64,000 nucleotides of DNA from an uncultured Flavobacteriales bacterium (lineage in GTDB: Bacteria; Bacteroidota; Bacteroidia; Flavobacteriales_D; Crocinitomicaceae): the NCBI GenBank assembly GCA_913046365.1, contig CAJWRM010000001.1, positions 154,860 to 218,859 of the forward strand, in the 5' to 3' direction. Under the pieces are notes generated by a model. The model saw only the letters and a program-made list of their open reading frames with translations. It was not told the DNA's origin and made no database searches. How positions within the stretch are numbered: the stretch's first letter is position 1; the number at the start of each line of letters is the position of its first letter. Positions 40,236 to 49,421 of this stretch are shown piece after piece. The translations under genes and the position numbers were made by a program.

Positions 40236-41576
40236 TCAAGTGATTTGTGAATTCCATTTTTGTTCTAAATCAATAATTGTATCATTAGGGAAATTTCTCA
40301 ACCTTGTACCATAGTATCGATATCCCATATTTGTGATTAATGATATCGGAAAGCTCGTTCCGGAATTAGAGATGCGCTCTTTAATATTTTTGTACTTGTA
40401 GGTATTTTCCCATGCCCAGATACTTCCCTCGAATAGTTCATCAGGAGTTAGGTTTTTAGGCTGATAGACCACATGTTGTACGTCATATAAGGACCAATTT
40501 CGGGTTAGAATTCGGTTTTGTGATTCGAGTTTTCTAAATGCACCAGTACCGGGAAATGGAGTGTATATAGCATATCTTGGTAATTCAATTGAATTCTCCT
40601 GAACAAAATCAACTGTTCGTTTAAAGGTATCTTTGGTATCAGAGTCCATCCCAAAAATAAATGTACCATTGATTGCTATCCCTCTTTCATGAAGTCTGGC
40701 ACATAGATTTCTGTATTTTTCTACCACATTGAACCCCTTATTAATTTCTACCAGGGCATCTTGTTCTACGGATTCAAAACCAATGAGTAATCCCTTGCAG
40801 CCACTTTCAGCACAGAGGTCCATTAGCTCCTCATCGTCCCCAATTTTCACAGTGGCTAGTCCTCCCCACATTTTCTTCAAGGGAATCATTTCTCTTAAAA
40901 GTCGTTTGATATATTTTTTATCTTCCATTGGGCTGGGATCGACGAATGTCACAAAGTTTCCATTCATTTCACTGATTTCTTTTATTACATCCTCTACAGG
41001 TCGTCTAAGGTATTTTTTCTGCGTGCTAATTACGGCGCAAAAATCACACTTATAAGGACATCCAAACGTTGCCTGTATTGTGCTTTTTGAGATATATGAA
41101 AATTTTGGTAACAAGTCCTTTCTGGGTAAAGGAAGATTGCTAAAATTCATTTGCGGAGACTGGTCATAATGTCTTTTTAAGGCCCCGTTTTTAAAATCCA
41201 ATAATAATTGAGGCCATGTTTCAAATGCCATCCCTGTGACAATGGCATCTGCATGATTTAGGGCCTCATCGGGCATAAGGGATGCGTGAACACCACCTAT
41301 TACAACACATACACCCTTTTTTCTATAGTGATCAGCAATAGCATAGGCGCGATTAACTGTTCCTGTTATTGCGCTTATAGCCACTATATCGGGACGGTCG
41401 TTATAATTAATCTTTTTTGCAATTTCATCATTCAATTCTATTGACGCTTTAAGTTCATCAGGTACCAATGAGGCTAAAGTAGAGAGAGTTAAAGGAGCAT
41501 AGCGAAGGAGTCTCGGGAATATACCACCCTCTTTCCTGTACATCACGCTGCCCGGAGAAATTATTTTTATGTTCAT
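40236..41576 (-). CDS. B12-binding domain-containing radical SAM protein (copy 1)
   Basis: RYAPLTLSTLASLVPDELK, VVIGGVHASLMPDEA, CxxxCxxC in TFGCPYKCDFCAV, FVDPSP. Confidence 0.92.
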   Translation of the reverse strand: MNIKIISPGSVMYRKEGGIFPRLLRYAPLTLSTLASLVPDELKASIELNDEIAKKINYNDRPDIVAISAITGTVNRAYAIADHYRKKGVCVVIGGVHASLMPDEALNHADAIVTGMAFETWPQLLLDFKNGALKRHYDQSPQMNFSNLPLPRKDLLPKFSYISKSTIQATFGCPYKCDFCAVISTQKKYLRRPVEDVIKEISEMNGNFVTFVDPSPMEDKKYIKRLLREMIPLKKMWGGLATVKIGDDEELMDLCAESGCKGLLIGFESVEQDALVEINKGFNVVEKYRNLCARLHERGIAINGTFIFGMDSDTKDTFKRTVDFVQENSIELPRYAIYTPFPGTGAFRKLESQNRILTRNWSLYDVQHVVYQPKNLTPDELFEGSIWAWENTYKYKNIKERISNSGTSFPISLITNMGYRYYGTRLRNFPNDTIIDLEQKWNSQIT

Positions 41577-41612
41577 TTTAATGATTTAGTTAAATCGTAT
41601 CATAAATCGAAA

Positions 41613-41620
41613 CAAATATA
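41613..41620 (-). promoter_or_regulatory. Candidate -7 element of the radical SAM operon promoter
   Basis: Minus strand TATATTTG (TAnnTTTG consensus) 37 bp upstream of the ATG; no well-spaced TTTG -33 box seen. Confidence 0.35.
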
Positions 41621-41675
41621 TTTTACCAATATCAATGTTTTATTAATAAGTCAAAAGCAAAATTGCGTCAAAAAA

Positions 41676-41789
41676 GGATATTTAAATATAGCAGAAATAG
41701 CCGAAAAATATATCGGTAGTTCAATTGAAGACCAAAAGAAAACTTTAGAAAAAGGTTATAAATGGTTTAAAGAAAATAAGGTAGTGTGA
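41676..41789 (+). pseudogene. C-terminal remnant of a decayed gene (possibly SDR/NAD-epimerase-like)
   Basis: Start-less frame GYLNIAEIAEKYIGSSIEDQKKTLEKGYKWFKENKVV* with protein-like composition; no upstream ATG in frame. Confidence 0.45.
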
Positions 41790-41865
41790 CCGATAGGGAG
41801 CATTATCGCATATACATTGTTGCAAATTAGTATTAATAATCCCTCTTTTTCGTACCTTAGGGTTG

Positions 41866-42567
41866 ATGAGAATTCACTCAACTATACTTGCGCTCTATTT
41901 TCTCCATATAGGCATTATATTCGCTCAAAATAGCCATCTGTCGCCTAAAATCAATTGTGATACAGCTTATTTCCATTTTGAAGACTATATCGATTCGATG
42001 AAAATTTACGAGACACAAATGGGCAAAAACAAAAATCTCAGCACGAATGATGAGCGGCTAAAACTTGCCTTTTTTATCGCCTTAAACCGCTATCCCGAAC
42101 TACATCGCAAAAGAATTACCTTGAAGCATAAAGCCATCAATAGTACGATGCAGGCGCAACCTAGTCCTGACTTTTTCTTTCAAAGAAAAAGCAAAAGAGC
42201 CTATCGAATATTTGTAAACAATAACCCAGACCTAACTGGTATCAATTATGAGGAGCTCAGTTTTAATGGTTTGGTAGGATGGATTGGACATGAATTTGCC
42301 CACCTCATCGATTACAACGCCATGAGCAATAGAGAACTAGTTGGTTTCATCGTGGGTTATGTATTCGATCAAAGAACAATGCGCAAAACCGAAAGAAATG
42401 CAGACAAAGAAACCATAAAACGTGGTCTGGGCATTCAGCTACTCGACGGTGTGGCCTTTTTTGAAAAAAACAATAAGGTCTCAAAAAAATACCGCAAGAG
42501 AAAGCAAAAAAATTACCTCTCGGAAGCCGAAATCATTGTTGATATCCAAAGAAACTGTAATCATTAA
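41866..42567 (+). CDS. Secreted putative zinc metallopeptidase-like protein
   Basis: Signal peptide MRIHSTILALYFLHIGIIFAQ; HExxH in GWIGHEFAHLIDY; downstream KTERNADKETIKRG (candidate third ligand). Confidence 0.6.
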   Translation: MRIHSTILALYFLHIGIIFAQNSHLSPKINCDTAYFHFEDYIDSMKIYETQMGKNKNLSTNDERLKLAFFIALNRYPELHRKRITLKHKAINSTMQAQPSPDFFFQRKSKRAYRIFVNNNPDLTGINYEELSFNGLVGWIGHEFAHLIDYNAMSNRELVGFIVGYVFDQRTMRKTERNADKETIKRGLGIQLLDGVAFFEKNNKVSKKYRKRKQKNYLSEAEIIVDIQRNCNH

Positions 42568-42596
42568 AATGTACAACCAAACATAAAAGCTAAATC

Positions 42597-43730
42597 ATGA
42601 AATATAGCATACTTATCACCTTCATTGCGCCAATATTAATATTTGGACAGGCACTGACAAGCTCATCTAACCTCGATATCGAAAAAACCTGGGAGCAAGA
42701 ACCACAGGGTTGGACATATGAAATGAATCTCTTTGTACCCAATGAAATAGTTCCTGCAGATGGATTTCCGGTATGTATTTTATTGCATGGAAATGGTGGT
42801 GAGGCAGCTGAATTCATAAATGAATTTACGCAAAGTATACCCTGTCATATTTTGATTGCACCAGGTGGATATATGAACAGCTGGAATATCTGTAGTGAAG
42901 AAAGCGACGCACCTGACATGGAAATGCTCGATGAATTGATCGCATCGTTGGCAGCTTACACAAATGTAAATACGAACAAAATTCGATTGTTGGGTTCCTC
43001 AAATGGGTCCGCACTGGCAAACCGAGTATTAATTGAAAATAATAATCCAGATATTGATAAAATATGTTCTGTCGTTTGTCAGCTTTCAGAAATGCAGGCA
43101 CATAATGGTAGCTTTTTTGGACCTTCAGGTGATACTGAGGCGTCGATTGCGTTTTGTGGCTACGACACTGAGAAAACTCCACTTACAGGAAGGCATTATT
43201 TAAATATTTGTAACACCAACGACCCTGTAATTCCTTATAATGGAGGATCAGCGGTAGGTGCAGTTTTTATTCCCTCAAAAGCTGCAATTTATGAGGTTGC
43301 AAAGAGCCAAGGATATACAGGATCTATGATAGATGGAGATGGACAAGAAATCAATTCATCAGGTATTTTTGAATACAATTACCTCTCTGGTCAAGTAGTT
43401 CACATTAGGGGAGATGCTGGTCACGGTCTCAATGAATCACAGGTTGACCGTATTTCAGACTTCTTCTCCTATGATTGTTCTCCCACCGGATCATCAGAAG
43501 AAAACGAATCAAATATCAGTATTTTTCCTAACCCGGTCAGCGAGACCTTATCGATTCAAGGTATAAACATGTCCGCTTCGGTTGAAATTATCGATACCAA
43601 AGGAAGAACTGTATTTCATGAAAAAATTAGCAAAGGAGAATTGAATATAAGCGAGCTAAAAGCTGGTATTTATTATCTTCATATTCAAGAAGATTCGAGA
43701 TTTATTATAAAAGAATTCATCAAGAAATAA
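42597..43730 (+). CDS. Secreted alpha/beta-hydrolase (esterase/PHB-depolymerase-like) with T9SS type A sorting domain
   Basis: CILLHGNGGEAAEF, GSSNGSALANRVL nucleophile elbow, GDAGHGLN; C-term ISIFPNPVSETLSI...GIYYLHIQEDSRFIIKEFIKK. Confidence 0.82.
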   Translation: MKYSILITFIAPILIFGQALTSSSNLDIEKTWEQEPQGWTYEMNLFVPNEIVPADGFPVCILLHGNGGEAAEFINEFTQSIPCHILIAPGGYMNSWNICSEESDAPDMEMLDELIASLAAYTNVNTNKIRLLGSSNGSALANRVLIENNNPDIDKICSVVCQLSEMQAHNGSFFGPSGDTEASIAFCGYDTEKTPLTGRHYLNICNTNDPVIPYNGGSAVGAVFIPSKAAIYEVAKSQGYTGSMIDGDGQEINSSGIFEYNYLSGQVVHIRGDAGHGLNESQVDRISDFFSYDCSPTGSSEENESNISIFPNPVSETLSIQGINMSASVEIIDTKGRTVFHEKISKGELNISELKAGIYYLHIQEDSRFIIKEFIKK

Positions 43731-43886
43731 ACATACCGATACTCCCAATAGTATAACTTTCGAGTGACCATAATTGTATTTTTTTATTTAGATTTACAAC
43801 ATGGAATGGTATATGAAAAATCGGTGGTGGATTTGGAGTCTAATGGCAGTTTATTTGGCCTACAGAATTTATCTGTCCGTCATATA

Positions 43887-45695
43887 TTAGTGTCTTACTA
43901 TTACGCGCTTTTTAAGCATCCCCTTCTCCCCTTCTCCGAAGAGCATGTACATGCCATTTGATAGCTGAGATACATCAATCACCTGAGGTGATGAATTTAC
44001 TTCTATAGAAAGCATCCGTCTTCCTTCCATATTGAAGAGCGTCAAAGATTCAAGCCCTTCTTTCTCTGGCCACATCACAACAAATTGATTCTGCGCTGGA
44101 TTCGGGTAGCACCACCAGTCACTTTGAAGCTCCTGAATACTAGCATCATTATAATAAACGAAAGGTGCAGTCAAGAAATCACAACCAAGACTATCGTAAA
44201 TATAAGCCACATAATCTCCGTTTTCATCAGGTTGGTGGTCATAGGTAGTCGCTCCACTAATCTCTATTCCATCCAGATACCATTGCACGCCATAACTTTG
44301 GGGTAAATTAGGTACATATAAGTTTTCAGCAGCATCTATTTCAATATCAAAGCTCAATGTGGTATCGCAATAAATGACAAATACAGAGTCGGAAGTTGAG
44401 TTGCAACCTAAAGGACTATATGCCGTCACATAATAATAACCTGTTTGGTCTATAGATTCAACGGAATCCGTATGTCCCGTCCAGAAAACACTGTCAATAG
44501 ACCATTGTAAAATGTACTGTGAAGAATCCGTTGAGATTGTATATGCAGTTGAGTCGTACACAATATTTGGGATGCCTGGTGCTGCACCTACAATAATCGT
44601 ATCAATACTCTGAACTGAAGGAACAGGGAAAATCTGTTGGTAGTCGATGTTGTAGGCAACATCGGAATAAGAGCCTGCTCCACAGCTAGAACAGCTAGAA
44701 AAATTCATAATGTGACTTCCGCAATTATCGTCTCCACCATAGGTGATCTCAGCTGCATTGGTTTGCGCCGCTGTTTCATCAGCATCCATCACTTTAATCT
44801 TATATTGCTTGGTGGGATCCATATTAATATTAACAGACCAAGTTATTGGCCCATCGTTATTGTATTCATAGTTGGATTGATAGATTAAGTTTCCATCTTC
44901 CAGAAGCTTAAAATAGGGATCTGGATTGTTTCCGTTAAGAAGCTCCCATCCCCATGGTTCCCCAAGCCAATTCTCGCCAACATTTAATATAGTAACCTCG
45001 GTAAGGGTATAATTGTCAAGCGTATCGGTATTATTATAGCCTGAATACTGGACAGGATACGTGCCAGGCTGAGTATATGTTTGAACTCCCGGGTTTTCAT
45101 CATTAGAAGTGATACCATTTCCAAAATCCCATTCATAATAAAGCAATCCTGGGTTGTTATTGGTGAAATCAACCTCAAGCGGTAGACAACCAATCGGTGG
45201 GTTAGAATTAAATCCAGAATTTCCAATGGCAGGCGTCTGAATTTCAAGCGTAATAAAGAAAGGAACTGGAATATTTTCAATATTAGCCCCTGAAGCAGTC
45301 ACATCAACTAAAATACTGACCTCAACTTCATAAATCCCAGCAAGAATTGGTGTTCCATATACATTGATACATCCATACACGTTGTTTTGAGGGTTGTAAT
45401 TACATCCATTTGCGTCATTGTTACAAACCCAGCTGAGTCCAACAGGTAGCGCGATACTGACGATCTCAAAGTTATTAATAGTTGCTCCACTCGTATCTGT
45501 AGGCATCACAAAAGTAATATCTTCAGAATATGGTTGACCTGCAAATCCTGCTGGAAGTGGATCTGGATAAATTCCAGCGATGGTATAGCTATTGTCCACC
45601 GTGCACTGTGCAAGTAAATGGTTGGATGTGAAAAGAGAAACAAAAAGTAGCGAAATAATGAATAATGGTCTCATGGCTTGTCTATATGTTGGCAT
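43887..45695 (-). CDS. Secreted PKD-domain protein with T9SS type A sorting domain
   Basis: YYEWDFGNGITSNDENPGVQTYTQPGTYPV (PKD), C-term WWCYPNPAQNQFVVMW...SNGMYMLFGEGEKGMLKKRVIVRH. Confidence 0.87.
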   Translation of the reverse strand: MPTYRQAMRPLFIISLLFVSLFTSNHLLAQCTVDNSYTIAGIYPDPLPAGFAGQPYSEDITFVMPTDTSGATINNFEIVSIALPVGLSWVCNNDANGCNYNPQNNVYGCINVYGTPILAGIYEVEVSILVDVTASGANIENIPVPFFITLEIQTPAIGNSGFNSNPPIGCLPLEVDFTNNNPGLLYYEWDFGNGITSNDENPGVQTYTQPGTYPVQYSGYNNTDTLDNYTLTEVTILNVGENWLGEPWGWELLNGNNPDPYFKLLEDGNLIYQSNYEYNNDGPITWSVNINMDPTKQYKIKVMDADETAAQTNAAEITYGGDDNCGSHIMNFSSCSSCGAGSYSDVAYNIDYQQIFPVPSVQSIDTIIVGAAPGIPNIVYDSTAYTISTDSSQYILQWSIDSVFWTGHTDSVESIDQTGYYYVTAYSPLGCNSTSDSVFVIYCDTTLSFDIEIDAAENLYVPNLPQSYGVQWYLDGIEISGATTYDHQPDENGDYVAYIYDSLGCDFLTAPFVYYNDASIQELQSDWWCYPNPAQNQFVVMWPEKEGLESLTLFNMEGRRMLSIEVNSSPQVIDVSQLSNGMYMLFGEGEKGMLKKRVIVRH

Positions 45696-46268
45696 AGATA
45701 TTTTAGATTCGTTCGTCTAAATATAATGGTATTTATTTTAAGGTTTTCAACAATTGTTGATAAGTACAACTTATAATATGTTGATAAGTAGAGCATTAAC
45801 TATGAATAACTTCGATTTCGCATTTTTGCTTTTCTAAAACATGTTTTGTTATTTTAAAGAACCAAACGAGGGATAAAAGGTTTGTCAGCGGACAAATTCC
45901 TCCCGACAAGTTTCGTGCCGGATGTATTTAGAAGGGTTTTGAACAATGCGAATAAAGTTTATTACTGAGAAGGGTTAGCCCTCAGAATTTATACCAAGCA
46001 TTTGATGCTGTGAAAACAAAAATCAAAAGAAAGTTTGTCTAAGGGACATTGCGAGAGTATTTGTTCTACGAGTTGAATGAAGTTTGAATATCAGTCGCAT
46101 GAAAATCAAGATTCGGGATACAAAGTTATCGAAAGTACTGAATACCCTAGGGTATGAATTCATAGATGATTGGAAGTTTAGAAGTATTATTTTGAGTTTT
46201 CGGGCGATAAATATTACGGAAGCCTCATAACAGTAGTTTGGCGATACATGTTGTTCGCAACTGAATTG

Positions 46269-46307
46269 AAAGCGATTTGCAATCCTTCACGGAATGCAAG
46301 TCGCTTT
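46269..46307. repeat. Intergenic stem-loop (13-bp imperfect inverted repeat), possible terminator or REP-like element
   Basis: AAAGCGATTTGCA - ATCCTTCACGGAA - TGCAAGTCGCTTT, arms complementary except one G:T position. Confidence 0.65.
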
Positions 46308-46322
46308 ACTGTTTTAAGGACT

Positions 46323-47861
46323 TTAGTTTTTCTTAAATACCTTTAGAGAACTATTTCCTATTTTGAGATAATACATATTTGGACTAATCCCAGAAAGATC
46401 AATTTGAGCATTCATTTCATTGATTTCACCATCAAACACAAGTTTACCATCTATACCAAAAAGTGAATAATGCATTGGGTATTCTATTCCTCCTTTTATC
46501 ATGATAATATCAGCCGAAGGATTGGGATAAACTGAAATTTGCTCAGACTGAGACTCATTTAAGGATGCAAATGAGCTACAGTCTACAACAGATGACAAAT
46601 AATTGAAGCGTGTCTGAATGAACGACTTTAAGCCATATATCGCTCCACCGGGTCCAGGCCCCGAATTTAAATTGGATTCAATATTGGTATCAAAATCATT
46701 ATTACTGTACATTTTGTTGTTGTCGGCATATACGAATTGCTGAATCAAGGCCTTATAATCATCAATAATTGGATTCAGATAAGTCGGGTTAAATACCGTA
46801 TTTAAAAGCAGGCAAATCTCTGAGGTATATTGACTCATAAATAAATCGTTCTCAAATACTCGCTCTAATAAAGGTCGCTGACCCTGATAGAAGTCAATAG
46901 GCAAATTGGTCATGGGTGTTTGTACACCAAACGCATAGGAGCCAAAAGTTTCATTAGCATCCCATTTGATCCACTCCCATTGGTCTGTAGACATATTGTG
47001 ATATAGGTAATAATTTCTTGCAGACAAGGTATATGTATCGAGATTACTGAATAAATTGTTGAATGCCACTGAGCTTAAAAATGGACTTAGATCTAAACGA
47101 GAGGGTAAGCCTGATTCAAATTCTTCATCTGATGAGCTATTCAAGAAATATATAAAATCAATGAGGTCATACCAGTCATTAGCCTCTTCGTTAGATTTCA
47201 GCACATATGATGATTCATAAGAGGATTGATTTAAACCTAAATAGACAAGGCTTGCCTCTCCATCACCTCCGCCAAAATTTGATCCCGCCTTAAAAAGGTT
47301 TCCGTCATCATCACCAATACGCCAATCTAAAAACTGGTCATCAATTTGCTCGATCATCGTATAAAAACCCCACGCCTCATCATTGTATTTCACAGTAGCA
47401 TAATTTGCTCTTGGCGCCGGCACTCCTCTTTCTCTGCACAAATCAAAAAATAGCTTCTCGCGCATGAAAGTTGGATCTTTAAAACCATTACTGAAATTCA
47501 GTTTTTTCAATCCGTTATAATTTTGACCAGAAATATACTTGTTGAAGTCAATTTTAAAAGACTTTTTATCACCAGGATGCATTCCACTTGAATTACCCTT
47601 TAGCCGAATACCCACACTGTCAAAAGTATAAGCACCTGTCGCGTCTGTCAATGTTAAATTGGCAGGAATATAAACAGACCCATTGACATCCATATTCTCA
47701 TAATTATATTCCAATTGTTGCCAAAAGTCATTTTGCGGAAAATCAAGCTCTATCGATACTACCTGATCGGTAGAAAATAGATTTGAACCTTCAATTTGAG
47801 CGTGAATGATCAAATTAAACATTACAGTAAAAATAAGGTAAAGTGATTTTGATATTTTCAT
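46323..47861 (-). CDS. CotH kinase family secreted protein with T9SS type A sorting domain
   Basis: GIRLKGNSSGMHPGDKKSFKIDFNKY, GLKKLNFSNGFKDPTFMREKLFFDLCRERGVPAPR, WEWIKWDANETFG; C-term ISVYPNPSADIIMI. Confidence 0.9.
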   Translation of the reverse strand: MKISKSLYLIFTVMFNLIIHAQIEGSNLFSTDQVVSIELDFPQNDFWQQLEYNYENMDVNGSVYIPANLTLTDATGAYTFDSVGIRLKGNSSGMHPGDKKSFKIDFNKYISGQNYNGLKKLNFSNGFKDPTFMREKLFFDLCRERGVPAPRANYATVKYNDEAWGFYTMIEQIDDQFLDWRIGDDDGNLFKAGSNFGGGDGEASLVYLGLNQSSYESSYVLKSNEEANDWYDLIDFIYFLNSSSDEEFESGLPSRLDLSPFLSSVAFNNLFSNLDTYTLSARNYYLYHNMSTDQWEWIKWDANETFGSYAFGVQTPMTNLPIDFYQGQRPLLERVFENDLFMSQYTSEICLLLNTVFNPTYLNPIIDDYKALIQQFVYADNNKMYSNNDFDTNIESNLNSGPGPGGAIYGLKSFIQTRFNYLSSVVDCSSFASLNESQSEQISVYPNPSADIIMIKGGIEYPMHYSLFGIDGKLVFDGEINEMNAQIDLSGISPNMYYLKIGNSSLKVFKKN

Positions 47862-48007
47862 TTTAGGTTGAATTCAAGGTTTATACTGTTACAGAGTCAA
47901 TCAATTCTTTGACGATTTAAGTTAATATTTCCTTTGAAATTAATTCACATTTATTTAATAACCGAACGTTATGATAAATTGATTAATAAAAAACTTAATT
48001 TTAAGGT

Positions 48008-49405
48008 ATGAATTCATCTACAAAACTTGCGTCAAAACTTATTTTTCTTTTCTTTCTTCCGATATTTTCATGGTCACAACCACAATATACCATCTCGACA
48101 AATAACGGTGCTCATCCGGGAAATTTATTTTTTCATGTAGGCGGAACGCCACCTAGAACAGTAAATATTATGGACTCAACAGGTTCACTTATTTACTCCG
48201 AACCATTTGGACTTAAAGGTTGGTCTTGGAAAGTCAACTTAAATAATAAAATCACCTACTTCGATAGGCAATCGAAAGGTTGGTTCGTAATGGATTCTTT
48301 GGAGAATGTAGTCGATACTGTATACTGTCAGAACGAATATATTGCAGACAACCATGACTTTCTTGCTTTACCAAACGGAAATTATATTTTGTTTGCCTAC
48401 GACGAACAACCATATGCAACAGATACTATTTCTCCGGATGGAAGCCAGGATGAAACAGTTATAGGCCTTGTTATCCAAGAGTTAGATTCCGATCATAATG
48501 TTATTTTTGAATGGCAAAGCTGGGACCATTATTACATGTCTGACTATCCAGATATTAGTTATAATGGTAACGGAATTGATTTTTTACATTGTAATGCTAT
48601 TGATATTGACGAAGACGGTCACTTTTTAATCTCAAACAGAAATATTTCAGAAATCACAAAGATTCATAGGACTACGGGAGAAATCATTTGGAGATTTGGC
48701 GGAGCACAAAGTGATTTTACTTTTTTAAATGATTACCCTTTTTCTCAACAGCATTGTATCAAAAGCCTCGGTAATAATAAGTATTTACTATTTGACAATG
48801 GTAACCAGAGTGATATATATACTGGCGGTATACGAAGATCAAGAGGTGTAGAATATGAACTTGATTTAAATGATTACACAGCCACTAAAACATGGGATTA
48901 TGTGCATCCTGATTCCTTATTTACGCCATCAATTGGAAGCATCCAAAGACTAAATAATGGGAATACACTTATAAATTTTGGCAACAACCAACAAATCAAT
49001 AGAGGATCAGTTATCACAGAAGTCACTGAAAATAATGAGGTGGTATTTGAAATAGAAATGGATAATGGTCTTAATATCTATTGTGCGAATAAAGCCGAAT
49101 GGAATTTTTATTCTGAACCAGTGGTAGAATTAAATGAATTAAACGAAAATAACAGCACTAATCTATCCGTATATCCAAATCCTGCTCAGTCAACATTTTT
49201 TGTTGAATTAACAAATGAAGACGAAAGCTTGGAAAAGATTGAAATTTTGAATTTAAAAGGAGAATCTATCGTTTCGATTAATATTCTTGAGGGAAGTCCA
49301 AAAAATATATTTCCTGTCAATGAGAAGCTTGCGAAAGGAATTTACATTATAAAAACTACCTCCAACGAGGATTCGTATTTCAGCAGAATATGTATCTCAG
49401 ACTAA
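48008..49405 (+). CDS. Arylsulfotransferase (ASST)-like secreted protein with T9SS type A sorting domain
   Basis: HDFLALPNGNYILFAYDE, LHCNAIDIDEDGHFLISNRNISEITKIHRTTGEIIWRFGG, FSQQHCIKSLGNNKYLLFDNGN; C-term LSVYPNPAQSTFFVEL. Confidence 0.88.
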   Translation: MNSSTKLASKLIFLFFLPIFSWSQPQYTISTNNGAHPGNLFFHVGGTPPRTVNIMDSTGSLIYSEPFGLKGWSWKVNLNNKITYFDRQSKGWFVMDSLENVVDTVYCQNEYIADNHDFLALPNGNYILFAYDEQPYATDTISPDGSQDETVIGLVIQELDSDHNVIFEWQSWDHYYMSDYPDISYNGNGIDFLHCNAIDIDEDGHFLISNRNISEITKIHRTTGEIIWRFGGAQSDFTFLNDYPFSQQHCIKSLGNNKYLLFDNGNQSDIYTGGIRRSRGVEYELDLNDYTATKTWDYVHPDSLFTPSIGSIQRLNNGNTLINFGNNQQINRGSVITEVTENNEVVFEIEMDNGLNIYCANKAEWNFYSEPVVELNELNENNSTNLSVYPNPAQSTFFVELTNEDESLEKIEILNLKGESIVSINILEGSPKNIFPVNEKLAKGIYIIKTTSNEDSYFSRICISD

Positions 49406-49421
49406 ACTTGATTTAAAAAAC

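Noticed and set aside
41790-41830. CGATA...TATCG short hairpin after the gene remnant
   Set aside because: 5-bp AT-rich stem, too weak to support a terminator or terminal inverted repeat
34439-41860. att-like direct repeat of the tRNA-Ala 3' end flanking the rSAM module
   Set aside because: No copy of GGTTCGACTCCCATCTTCTCC was seen near 41.6-41.9 kb by eye, and no integrase is present; the island idea rests on context only
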